Source of the DNA: Ardenticatenaceae bacterium
GTDB taxonomy: Bacteria; Chloroflexota; Anaerolineae; Promineifilales; Promineifilaceae
Assembly: GCA_011525915.1 (NCBI GenBank)
Contig: WYBM01000025.1
Span: 78,175 to 142,174, forward strand
Length of the DNA: 64,000 nt
Direction of reading: 5' to 3'
Below the pieces are notes generated by a model. It did no database searches. It was given only the letters and a program-made list of their open reading frames with translations, and was not told the origin of the DNA. Of this stretch, positions 18,084-25,300 are shown one piece after another. Made by a program: the position numbers and the translations under genes. The number at the start of each line of letters is the position of its first letter. Position 1 is the stretch's first letter.

Positions 18084-21005
18084 ATGCTGCAAATTCACCT
18101 GTTTGGCCACTTGCGCTTGTTGGTAAACCAGCAGCCCCATCGGTTTGCCACCTTGCCCAAAACGGCGCCATTGCTCGCCTATCTTTTGCTGCATCGTGAC
18201 ACGGCCGTACCTCGTGACCACCTGGCTTTCCTGCTGTGGGATGATGTACCAGAAAATGAAGCCCGCGCCAATCTGCGCCGCCATCTGCATGATTTGCGCC
18301 GGGCTCTACCTTCGAAGAACGACCAGCCCTGGGTGATCAGTGACGGCAAAACACTGCAATGGAATCCGGCCGCCCCCTGGTGGCTAGACGTGGCCGCCTT
18401 TGAACAGCTTTGCCAGGACACCACCCGGCTGGCCGAAGCCATTACCCTTTACACCGGCGATCTGCTGACAGACTTGTACGAAGATTGGCTGGCGGCAGAA
18501 AGAGAGCGCCTGCGAACGCTCTATTTTGCCACCATAAGCGGCCTGATTACGCGGGAGCGAGCAGGCGGCGACCTGGCGCAGGCGATAGTGTATGCCCGGC
18601 AGTTATTAAACCATGATCCCTTGCGTGAAGATGTGGTACGTGACCTGATTGTGATGCGCCATGAAAGCGGTGATCGGGCCGGGGCCATGCAGCTTTACCA
18701 GCAATTTAAAGAACGGCTGGCTGAAGAACTAGGCGTGGCACCCATGCCGGAAACGACAACCGTTTACGAAGCCATTACTACCAACCAGCCACTGCTTTCA
18801 CACCGTCATAACCAACACACACCCGCCTCCTCTCCCCCTCAACCAGCAGTCATACATCCAGTAACAACGCCCCTACCCCCTCACAATCTGCCGGCCCAGC
18901 TTACCAGCTTTGTTGGTCGTCGCGAAGAGTTAACACAGGTATGCCAGCTCATCGGCGCCGCGGCCACGGCCACGCGACTGCTGACCATCACCGGGCCGGG
19001 CGGCACTGGCAAGACCCGGCTGGCGCTGGCCGCCGCTCATTGGCTATGGCAGCACCAGCCGCACCAATTTCCAGACGGCGTCTTTTTTGTAGGCCTGACC
19101 GAGGTGACAAATCCTAATTATGTGGCCACGGCCGTCGCCGCAACCGTGGGCACCCGGGAAACACCAGACCGCCCTCTGCCAGACAGCCTGAAAGAACACC
19201 TGCATACAAAGCAGTTACTGTTAATCATAGATAACTTTGAACATCTACTGGCGGCGGCACCCCTGGTGAGTGACCTGCTCACGGCTGCGCCTGGTCTACG
19301 TGTCCTCGTCACCAGCCAGGCCAGCTTGCATTTGTACGGCGAGAGCGAATTTCCTCTGGCCCCGTTATCATTGCCTGATCTGAACAACCTTCCTCCCATC
19401 ACCAACCTGATGCAGTACACCGCCATAGCCCTCTTCGTAGAACGACTGCGCGCCGTCTACCTGGGGTTTACCCTCACACCAGAAAATGCCCATACTGTGG
19501 TGGAAATTTGCGCCTGCCTGGATGGTATGCCGCTGGCATTAGAACTGGCAGCTGCCCGTGGCAAGCTCTTCACCCCAGTGGCCATGTTAGCCCAACTCAA
19601 CAACCGCTTACGCTTCCTCAACAGCCAGGCTCGCAACTTGCCCGCCCGCCATCAGACCTTACGGGCCACCATTGATTGGAGTTACTACCTGCTGGAACCG
19701 GTAGAGCAACAGGTGTTTGGCCGTCTCTCGTTGTTTGTCTCTTCGTTTACGGCCGAAGCAGCCCTGGCTGTGTGCCCAGATATTGTGGCGGGGGAAACGG
19801 CCGTGTTAGACGTTATCGGCTCCCTGGCCGATAAGAACATGATACGGTTTTATCTGCCCGGTAACGGGGCGCCGCGCTTTCGCCTGTTGCAAACATTACG
19901 TGAATACGCTTTGGAAAAGCTGGCCCAAACCCCGGCCGAAGCTGACACTCGCTACCGTTATGCCGCCTATTACACCATCCTGACAGAACAGGCTGAAGCC
20001 GGGCTGCGCCAGGGCGATCAACAGAGCTGGCTGCAGCGCATGCGCCTGGAAGACCCCAATGTGATGGCGGCTTTGGAATGGTTGTATGCTCATTTGGATG
20101 ATCCGGAAAACGGCCGTCTGGCCACCCGCCTGATCACCGCCCGCGAGCGGTTCTGGTCATTACAAGGCCGTTTCCATGAAGCCCGGCTGTGGTTTGCACG
20201 TGCGCTTACCTGTCGCCATCTGCTGCCTCTGGCTGAGCAAGTCAAACTCCTCAACAAGGCGGGGGTAATTGCCCAGTACCAGGGTGACTATGCCGCCGCC
20301 GCCGTACTGCACGATGATGCCTTAACATTGGCCCGTCAAGAAGAAGACCCTACATTGCTGGCCAACACACTGCATTACCTGGGTTATGCCGCCGGCCGTC
20401 AGGGCCGTTATGAAGAAGCACGTGACCTGCTGCATGAAAGCCTTTCCCTCTCACAAGAGCTGCCAGACACGCTGCCGCAAATAACCACGCTGCTGAACAA
20501 CCTGGCAATCGTTTACCGGCGGCTCAAAGCTTATGACCAGGCCATTACCACTCTGGAAAAAGCACTGGCCCTAAAACGACAGTTAAACGACCGGTTAGGG
20601 CTGCCGGCCGTCCTGGGCAATCTGAGCCAGTTGGTGGCCTTTCAGGGCGACTATGTGCAGGCCAGGGCCTATGCACAGGAGAGCCTGGAGCTGCGCCTGG
20701 CCTCCCAAGACCGGCCAGGTATGCTCGTTTCGTTAGGGCAGATGGCTGACCTGGCCCTGGAGACCGGGCAAGATGCCCGGGCCATCACGCTGTTAGCGGC
20801 CAGCCTGGCCTTGCGGCAGCAAATGAGCCTGCCCATGACAGCCCATGTCCAGGCAGAAACAAACGCCGAACTAGCCCAACTGCGCCTTCGCCTGAGTGAG
20901 GCCACCTACGCAGCCGCCTGGGCTGCCGGTGAAGTAATGACGTTGGAAGAGGCTGTAACCTTTGCCTTGACTGCAGACACGGCCGTGTCGTCTGACAAAA
21001 CATAG
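18084..21005 (+). CDS. SARP/AfsR-like regulator: DNA-binding, BTAD, NB-ARC ATPase, TPR
   Basis: The 973-residue regulator starts with an OmpR-like winged helix (MLQIHLFGHLRLLVNQQ to about 90). A BTAD domain (about 95-240, ending in QFKERLAEELGVAPMPET) and a STAND NB-ARC ATPase (about 270-560) follow. The ATPase has Walker A GPGGTGKTRLA, Walker B LLLIIDNFEHLL and the GMPLALELAAAR motif. Several TPR repeats fill about 690-940. AfsR-type proteins bind DNA directly and switch on after ATP binding or ligand sensing through the TPRs. The target is unknown, but small membrane and lipoprotein genes lie immediately downstream. ATG 18084 is chosen over TTG 18066 because of the -10 box between them. Confidence 0.9.
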   Translation: MLQIHLFGHLRLLVNQQPHRFATLPKTAPLLAYLLLHRDTAVPRDHLAFLLWDDVPENEARANLRRHLHDLRRALPSKNDQPWVISDGKTLQWNPAAPWWLDVAAFEQLCQDTTRLAEAITLYTGDLLTDLYEDWLAAERERLRTLYFATISGLITRERAGGDLAQAIVYARQLLNHDPLREDVVRDLIVMRHESGDRAGAMQLYQQFKERLAEELGVAPMPETTTVYEAITTNQPLLSHRHNQHTPASSPPQPAVIHPVTTPLPPHNLPAQLTSFVGRREELTQVCQLIGAAATATRLLTITGPGGTGKTRLALAAAHWLWQHQPHQFPDGVFFVGLTEVTNPNYVATAVAATVGTRETPDRPLPDSLKEHLHTKQLLLIIDNFEHLLAAAPLVSDLLTAAPGLRVLVTSQASLHLYGESEFPLAPLSLPDLNNLPPITNLMQYTAIALFVERLRAVYLGFTLTPENAHTVVEICACLDGMPLALELAAARGKLFTPVAMLAQLNNRLRFLNSQARNLPARHQTLRATIDWSYYLLEPVEQQVFGRLSLFVSSFTAEAALAVCPDIVAGETAVLDVIGSLADKNMIRFYLPGNGAPRFRLLQTLREYALEKLAQTPAEADTRYRYAAYYTILTEQAEAGLRQGDQQSWLQRMRLEDPNVMAALEWLYAHLDDPENGRLATRLITARERFWSLQGRFHEARLWFARALTCRHLLPLAEQVKLLNKAGVIAQYQGDYAAAAVLHDDALTLARQEEDPTLLANTLHYLGYAAGRQGRYEEARDLLHESLSLSQELPDTLPQITTLLNNLAIVYRRLKAYDQAITTLEKALALKRQLNDRLGLPAVLGNLSQLVAFQGDYVQARAYAQESLELRLASQDRPGMLVSLGQMADLALETGQDARAITLLAASLALRQQMSLPMTAHVQAETNAELAQLRLRLSEATYAAAWAAGEVMTLEEAVTFALTADTAVSSDKT

Positions 21006-21022
21006 AGTGATGAGGTCATTTT

Positions 21023-21325
21023 ATGAATGAGCACCAACCTGACCACAGAAGGTACCATCTATGGTCATATGGTTTATTAGCCATAGCCATGATACTTTTT
21101 ATCCTGACAGGCGTCATTCTTGATTCAGTGTTGGCATCGGTATCTACGGCCGTACAGCGCTGGATTGTGTTTTGGGCGCTTATTCTTCCGGCTATACTGG
21201 GCGCTTTGGCCGGTTTTCTAGCGCTGCGCCAGAAAAGCACCCATCCCCTTCTGGCGCTTGGCGGTATGGTCCTGAATACACTCTTTGCACTCTTTTTCAT
21301 CGCCCTGTTAGGCATTGCCGGCTAA
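21023..21325 (+). CDS. Small integral membrane protein
   Basis: The 100-residue protein has three hydrophobic helices (about 15-35, 45-67 and 74-98) after a short polar, His-rich N-terminus. GAGG precedes the ATG by eight bases. It follows the SARP-like regulator by 17 bases on the same strand, so it may be co-transcribed and could be a membrane partner or target. There is no recognised family. Confidence 0.65.
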   Translation: MNEHQPDHRRYHLWSYGLLAIAMILFILTGVILDSVLASVSTAVQRWIVFWALILPAILGALAGFLALRQKSTHPLLALGGMVLNTLFALFFIALLGIAG

Positions 21326-21529
21326 GACGGTTTTAGATACACAACCTCGAAAGTTATGTCAACTTACCCGTAAGCATGTCGGGCTGCTACCTGTTCACCA
21401 AGAGTCAGAACCATCGAACATGAGACGGCCGTCATTTTCGGACGCACGACGGACGGCCGTCGGACGGCCATAGCTTATGATACCTGTCAGTTAAACAATT
21501 CACTTTTTTCTGCCAAAAGGAGCAAAAAA
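21326..21529. other. Intergenic gap with clustered ACGGCCGT-type palindromes
   Basis: Around 21423-21475 the octamer ACGGCCGT appears twice (GAGACGGCCGTC, GGACGGCCGTCG), together with related CGGACGGCCA and GGACGCACGACGG strings. No gene or terminator is visible. This is one of the densest non-coding occurrences of the octamer. Confidence 0.5.
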
Positions 21530-22021
21530 ATGAGAACTAGAAAGATGCTGGTGATGACGGTTTTGTTTATCTTAGGGACTCTTATGCTGGCCGCCTGTGG
21601 TGGTGGCGCGGCCACCGTCAGTGACATCCCCGCTTACCCAGACGCCACTGCCCTGCAGCCCGGCGAAGACCCCATTGCCGACACGCTGATAAAAAACATG
21701 GAACAAGACGCCAGTTTGCGTGCCAACATGGGGGTGGGCGGCAGCATAGAGCAGATGGCCTACCGGCTGCCCGCAGGTACCACCTGGGACCAGGTGAACG
21801 GCTTTTATGAAAAGGAGCTGAATGGGGCCGGTTGGAAAAGCGGCATAGGTGGCCCTGGCGGCAATTTAGCCAGTGACATTATGAGTTCGGTCAACAGCAG
21901 CAATGACCTGTTTCAGATGGCCTCCTGGAACAAGGGCAAACAAATCCTCACCATTATTCGCAATACCAACCCCACCGATGAGGCTGATGTGTATTTGATT
22001 ATGTCCTTAAATACGAACTAG
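21530..22021 (+). CDS. Small lipoprotein of unknown function
   Basis: The 163-residue protein has a strong ribosome site (AAAAGGAGCAAAAAA before the ATG) and a signal peptide ending in lipobox LAAC, with Cys at about 23. The mature part is compact and mixed alpha/beta. It has a PAYPDATALQPGEDP start and an AYRLPAGTTWDQVNGFYEKELNGAGW segment, typical of exported proteins that describe unfolding to a small globular fold, and an acidic end. I do not recognise a catalytic motif. A palindromic repeat begins directly after the stop codon. Confidence 0.75.
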   Translation: MRTRKMLVMTVLFILGTLMLAACGGGAATVSDIPAYPDATALQPGEDPIADTLIKNMEQDASLRANMGVGGSIEQMAYRLPAGTTWDQVNGFYEKELNGAGWKSGIGGPGGNLASDIMSSVNSSNDLFQMASWNKGKQILTIIRNTNPTDEADVYLIMSLNTN

Positions 22022-22142
22022 TACCAGTGTTCAGAAGTCAGTAACCAGTGTTCAGAAGTCAGTAACCAGTGTTCAGTAGACAGTTACGGGCGTCAGGATC
22101 CACTGACTACTGATAACTGACTACTGATAACTGACTACTGAT
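22022..22142. repeat. CAGT/ACTG palindromic repeat element
   Basis: Left-hand units of the type CCAGTGTTCAGAAGTCAGTAA are followed by a core TTACGGGCGTCAGG (22084-22097), then right-hand units ACTGATAACTGACT. The arms are imperfect reverse complements. The same 14-base core, flanked the same way, occurs at 40084-40097. Confidence 0.75.
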
Positions 22143-22149
22143 ACTAGGC

Positions 22150-22220
22150 GCATGCCCGTGCATAAGTATGCAGGCGGCATGATAACATGCGGCAGCCTTG
22201 CATACTTATCACCGGCATGC
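22150..22220. repeat. Long inverted repeat upstream of the globin gene
   Basis: A 26-base arm starting GCATGCCCGTGCATAAGTATG (22150-22175) nearly matches the reverse complement of 22195-22220, which ends in CACCGGCATGC. The loop is 19 bases. There is no T-run. It ends 18 bases before the globin ATG and could act in that gene's mRNA leader or as an operator. Confidence 0.7.
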
Positions 22221-22238
22221 GGTACTTGGAAGTACGTC

Positions 22239-22664
22239 ATGAATCTGACGGCCATCGCCCTGGTACGGGAAACGTTTGGGCAGGCAAGGCTGCAATCGAG
22301 CGAAGCAGTCGCTTTGTTTTACGGCCGTCTCTTCACCTTAGACCCCACCATACGGCCGTTATTTAAACAAAATTTAGATGAACATGGCCAGCAGTTTATG
22401 CAGGCACTGCTGCAAGCCATTAACGGCCTGGGGGAGCCAGAAACCATCGTCACGACCATCAAACAGTTGGGGCAGCGCCACACTCTTTATGGTGTGCACC
22501 CGCACCATTACCATACCTTTGGCCAGGCGCTGCTGTGGACAGTGGCCCATCAGCTGGGTGAGAGGTATACACCCGCTGTTGCTGAAGCATGGCATGAAGC
22601 ATATTACCTGCTGGCCGGCCTGATGAAAGAAGCCGCCACCCCAATGGAACACCACAAGCCATGA
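22239..22664 (+). CDS. Single-domain bacterial globin
   Basis: The 141-residue haemoglobin-like protein has the landmarks of the Vitreoscilla-haemoglobin group. They are Tyr at B10 in FYGRLF, Gln at E7 in HGQQFMQAL, and the proximal His in QRHTLYGV followed by PHHYHTFGQALL. Such proteins bind O2 and often detoxify nitric oxide when given electrons by a reductase. The flavohaemoglobin reductase domain is absent. The ATG at 22239 is chosen because upstream codons (from 22152) lie inside a long inverted repeat. It is close to the MerR gene on the other strand but is not clearly linked to it. Confidence 0.88.
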   Translation: MNLTAIALVRETFGQARLQSSEAVALFYGRLFTLDPTIRPLFKQNLDEHGQQFMQALLQAINGLGEPETIVTTIKQLGQRHTLYGVHPHHYHTFGQALLWTVAHQLGERYTPAVAEAWHEAYYLLAGLMKEAATPMEHHKP

Positions 22665-22683
22665 CATAGGCCGGCAGCATCAT

Positions 22684-23091
22684 TTACGCTGCATGGTCTC
22701 GTTTACGTTCGGCCTCATGCACGAGCGCACAATCCTCAAGACGCAGACAACCACACTGCAAGCCGTTTTGCAACAGTTGTATCATTTGCTGCGTTTCCGC
22801 CATGTGGGCATGCAATTCCACCAGTTTTTCTTGTGCCAGCGAGCGCCAACGGACCGCGGGCAGCGTCTCTGGTTGGAAACCATGCAGTAACAACTGCATC
22901 TCAGCAATGGTGAAGCCGGCTCGCCGGAACATTTGAATGACGGCAAGGGTTTGCAAGACGTCAGCATGGTAACGGCGACGGCCGTTGACCCGCGGCGGCG
23001 CCGACAACAAACCAACACGTTCATAATACCGCAGCGTTGATGCCGGCACGCCAGCCAGCCGTGCCACTTCGCCAATAGCCATTCCTTCCAT
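22684..23091 (-). CDS. MerR-family transcriptional regulator, metal-type
   Basis: The 135-residue protein has the MerR winged helix: MAIGEVARLAGVPASTLRYYE and then RRRYHADVLQTLAVIQMFRRAGFTIAEM. A coiled-coil dimer helix follows, and then a C-terminal CGCLRLEDC motif whose Cys pair/triplet fits soft-metal binding. A GGGGGA ribosome site eight bases before the ATG at 23091 decides this start over a longer frame reaching 23175. It is transcribed away from the small Cys-Cys protein at 23170, and a MerR-type operator lies between. Effector identity (Hg, Cu, Zn or redox) is not settled by the sequence. Confidence 0.88.
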   Translation of the reverse strand: MEGMAIGEVARLAGVPASTLRYYERVGLLSAPPRVNGRRRYHADVLQTLAVIQMFRRAGFTIAEMQLLLHGFQPETLPAVRWRSLAQEKLVELHAHMAETQQMIQLLQNGLQCGCLRLEDCALVHEAERKRDHAA

Positions 23092-23103
23092 AAAAATTCC
23101 CCC

Positions 23104-23134
23104 TTGACTTAAAGTGTACTTTAAATTGTAAAGT
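23104..23134 (+). promoter_or_regulatory. MerR-type promoter/operator with 19-base spacer and central dyad
   Basis: The -35 box TTGACT (23104-23109) and -10-like TAAAGT (23129-23134) are 19 bases apart, the overlong spacing that MerR proteins correct by twisting DNA. Within the spacer, TAAAGT-GT-ACTTTA forms a dyad (23110-23123). The arrangement points to the plus-strand gene at 23170 as the activated target and allows autoregulation of the divergent merR gene. Confidence 0.75.
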
Positions 23135-23169
23135 AACAGCCATACAAACACAATCAAGGAGATGATGTC

Positions 23170-23502
23170 ATGCACAAAAAAACGTTATCAGACACCGCAG
23201 CCTTCGTATGTGACCTGAATGCCATTAAAACGTCAGACCGCCAGGCACATCAAGAACTGGCCAAACGGCTGTTCTTTGAAGCTTGCCAGGAGACACAGGC
23301 CCTGCCCGATGGCTACAGCTTTCGTTTTCCAGCTGAAGAATACCCGGCACTGGTGGCCTACGTGGCCAATGAGCGGTTGTGCTGCCCGTTCTTGACGTTT
23401 GAACTAGAAGTACCCCCCCACCAGGGTCCGGTATGGCTGCGGCTTCGTGGCAGTGAAACCATCAAGGCATTCCTGGCAGCCGAGCTCAATACCTATCCGT
23501 GA
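23170..23502 (+). CDS. Small Cys-Cys protein, target of the divergent MerR regulator
   Basis: The 110-residue cytoplasmic protein has AAGGAG eight bases before the ATG. It shows a V-C-D-L-N-A-I-K-T start, a LPDGYSFRFPAEEYP segment and a strongly marked ANERLCCPFLTFELEV motif with adjacent Cys residues. I recall proteins of this pattern as uncharacterised neighbours of metal-type merR genes, but I cannot assign an activity. Divergence from MerR across a shared operator suggests it is induced by the same metal or thiol stress and may bind the metal through the Cys pair. Confidence 0.7.
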   Translation: MHKKTLSDTAAFVCDLNAIKTSDRQAHQELAKRLFFEACQETQALPDGYSFRFPAEEYPALVAYVANERLCCPFLTFELEVPPHQGPVWLRLRGSETIKAFLAAELNTYP

Positions 23503-23522
23503 GCGACAACCCGTACACGGCA

Positions 23523-24380
23523 TCATGGCTTATACCGCTTACCAATCTTTAACTGCTGGGCCACCAGGCGGTCAAACCAGCGGTCGGGCAGTAAACGGGG
23601 CAAGAGCCAGCCGGTAAACTTTTTACGGGGCAAAGGGTAGCGGGTTTGCGGCCGTTCACTTTCCAGCGCTTTGAGGATGACGGCCGTAACCTGCGCTACC
23701 GGCAGCGCCGAACGCTCCCTTTTTTCTACTGTGGCCGCCAGCGGTTCCAACACAGCGCCATAATCCGTCTGCATATACCGCCCCACCTGCTCTGCAAACT
23801 TGCCAATGATGGGCGTTTTTACGGTTCCTGGCTCGATCAAAATCACGTCAATACCATACAACAGCAGCTCTCGCCGCAGCGCGTCAGACAGCGCCTCCAG
23901 CGCGTGTTTGGAAGCGGCGTACGCCCCCATAAACGGGTAGGCAATACGGCCGCTGACAGAGCTGATGTTGATAATGCGGCCGGGTACATGGGGCCAATCC
24001 TTTTGTGCCCCCAGCAGCGGCAAAAACGCCTGGCTCACTGCCAGAACACCGGTGACATTAATTTCCAGATGCCGGCGGAAATCGGCAAGGGCCATGTGCA
24101 TGAGGGGGGCTGGTTCGGCAATGCCAGCATTATTGACAAGCGCCGTAAGGCCGGCGCCAGCCAACGCGGCCTGGACGTGTGTCACGGCCGTCCGGATCGC
24201 CATTTCATCGGTGACATCAAACAGCAGCGGCGTAAACCCCACCCCCATTTCCTGCTGTAACCGATTAGCGTCTGCCTGCTGGCGCACGCTGCCAAAAACA
24301 CGCCAGCCACGCCCTACCAACACTTTAGCTGCATCATAACCAATGCCGGTAGATACGCCGGTGATGACAATGGATTTCAT
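23523..24380 (-). CDS. Short-chain dehydrogenase/reductase (classical SDR)
   Basis: The 285-residue NAD(P)-dependent oxidoreductase has the Rossmann motif TGVSTGIG (about 7-14), NNAG, and catalytic Ser in ISSVSGR. The YxxxK motif AYAASKHALEALSDALRREL and PGTVKTPI follow. It resembles the 17-beta-hydroxysteroid/retinol-dehydrogenase-like group, which acts on diverse alcohols and ketones. The substrate is unknown. It converges with the Cys-Cys protein gene, leaving a 20-base gap, and a palindromic repeat lies just upstream of its start. Confidence 0.88.
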   Translation of the reverse strand: MKSIVITGVSTGIGYDAAKVLVGRGWRVFGSVRQQADANRLQQEMGVGFTPLLFDVTDEMAIRTAVTHVQAALAGAGLTALVNNAGIAEPAPLMHMALADFRRHLEINVTGVLAVSQAFLPLLGAQKDWPHVPGRIINISSVSGRIAYPFMGAYAASKHALEALSDALRRELLLYGIDVILIEPGTVKTPIIGKFAEQVGRYMQTDYGAVLEPLAATVEKRERSALPVAQVTAVILKALESERPQTRYPLPRKKFTGWLLPRLLPDRWFDRLVAQQLKIGKRYKP

Positions 24381-24400
24381 GGAAGTCTCCTACGAAAATA

Positions 24401-24463
24401 CCCTTCCGGAGGCTTCCATGGCAAAGGTTATCTGGGATGAAGCCTCCGGGAGGTTGGCTTTTT
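24401..24463. repeat. Dispersed palindromic repeat (CCTCCGGGAGG family), copy 2
   Basis: TTCCGGAGGCTTCCATGGC ... GATGAAGCCTCCGGGAGG matches the unit at 8311-8370 in sequence, length and orientation, ending in the same GGTTGGCTTT. It runs into the stop codon of the DUF1461 gene. Confidence 0.65.
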
Positions 24464-25187
24464 AGGTAGTGGGGCGCTTATCCCTGCCCCTATCACCTGC
24501 CCGCCGCGCCATGAAGGTACCAAACACGGCCGTAACCACCCCAGACAACAGCGCCCCACCACTCATGACCACACCCACGTCAAACCAGAACTGCTCCGGA
24601 AAAAGGCGAATCAGGCCATCACTGTAAGCAAACGTCCACGTGCCCGCCGGGAAGAGCAGTTCATGGAACTGCACAAAGAAGATGTCCCAGGCCAGCAAGA
24701 TAAAGAGGGCAATACCCAACAACACAACCACCGTAAAGGTGCCGCCAAACATGACTGTGCGCCAACCGTAGACGGCCGTATCTGCCTTCACCACCAGCGC
24801 CAACGAACCAGCCACGACGACCACAGCGGCCACCAGCCATACAAGACGGATATTATCGGCCACGTGTTTCACATCCAGCATGTGGCCAATTTCGCGTTCG
24901 TTGTACAGCGGCGCACCTGAATCAGGCAGGCGCAGCTCCTCTAGCAAGTAAATGACATTCTCGGCGCGGGCAGATTGTCGCAGGTAGTCTAGGGTTTTGC
25001 TGGCCAGGTCCAGCCGCTGGTCTGGGGTCAGGCCAAACTGATCAGGGGGTATACGGCCGTATTCCCAGGCAGGGTAACTGGGCCAATCCCACACAATCAC
25101 CAGCAGCATCATGCCCAGTCCCAGAAAAAAGGGCATCGCCATGATAATGGCCAGGCGTAAGGGTTTGAGCCAGAGGTTTTGTTTCAT
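24462..25187 (-). CDS. DUF1461 (TIGR01906-type) integral membrane protein
   Basis: The 241-residue protein has four membrane helices, at about 11-33, 116-134, 147-169 and 205-226. It contains the family-typical extracytoplasmic features SYPAWEYGRIPPDQFGLTP near residue 37 and LYNEREIGHMLDVKHV (about 92-107), and RLFPEQFWFDV before the last helix. The family is widespread and its function is unknown. The stop codon lies in a dispersed repeat, and another repeat lies upstream of the start. No ribosome site is evident. Confidence 0.8.
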   Translation of the reverse strand: MKQNLWLKPLRLAIIMAMPFFLGLGMMLLVIVWDWPSYPAWEYGRIPPDQFGLTPDQRLDLASKTLDYLRQSARAENVIYLLEELRLPDSGAPLYNEREIGHMLDVKHVADNIRLVWLVAAVVVVAGSLALVVKADTAVYGWRTVMFGGTFTVVVLLGIALFILLAWDIFFVQFHELLFPAGTWTFAYSDGLIRLFPEQFWFDVGVVMSGGALLSGVVTAVFGTFMARRAGDRGRDKRPTT

Positions 25188-25206
25188 AGAGTCTACTACT
25201 TTTTAT

Positions 25207-25300
25207 AGTATTCAGTGAGCAGTAGGTCACTATTCAGTTGAGGTTGTACTGAATACTGAACACTGCTTACTGAACACTGCTTACTGAATACTAACTACTG
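25207..25300. repeat. CAGT/ACTG palindromic repeat element
   Basis: CAGTGAGCAGTAGGTCACTATTC on the left and ACTGAATACTGAACACTGC units on the right form an imperfect long hairpin. The right end supplies the stop codon of the downstream minus-strand MFS/spermidine-synthase gene. Confidence 0.7.

Noticed and set aside
22022..22142. Possible CRISPR or direct-repeat origin (iteron) from CAGT units
   Set aside because: Units are 7-12 bases, variable and arranged as opposed arms. There are no spacers, no DnaA boxes and no replication gene nearby.
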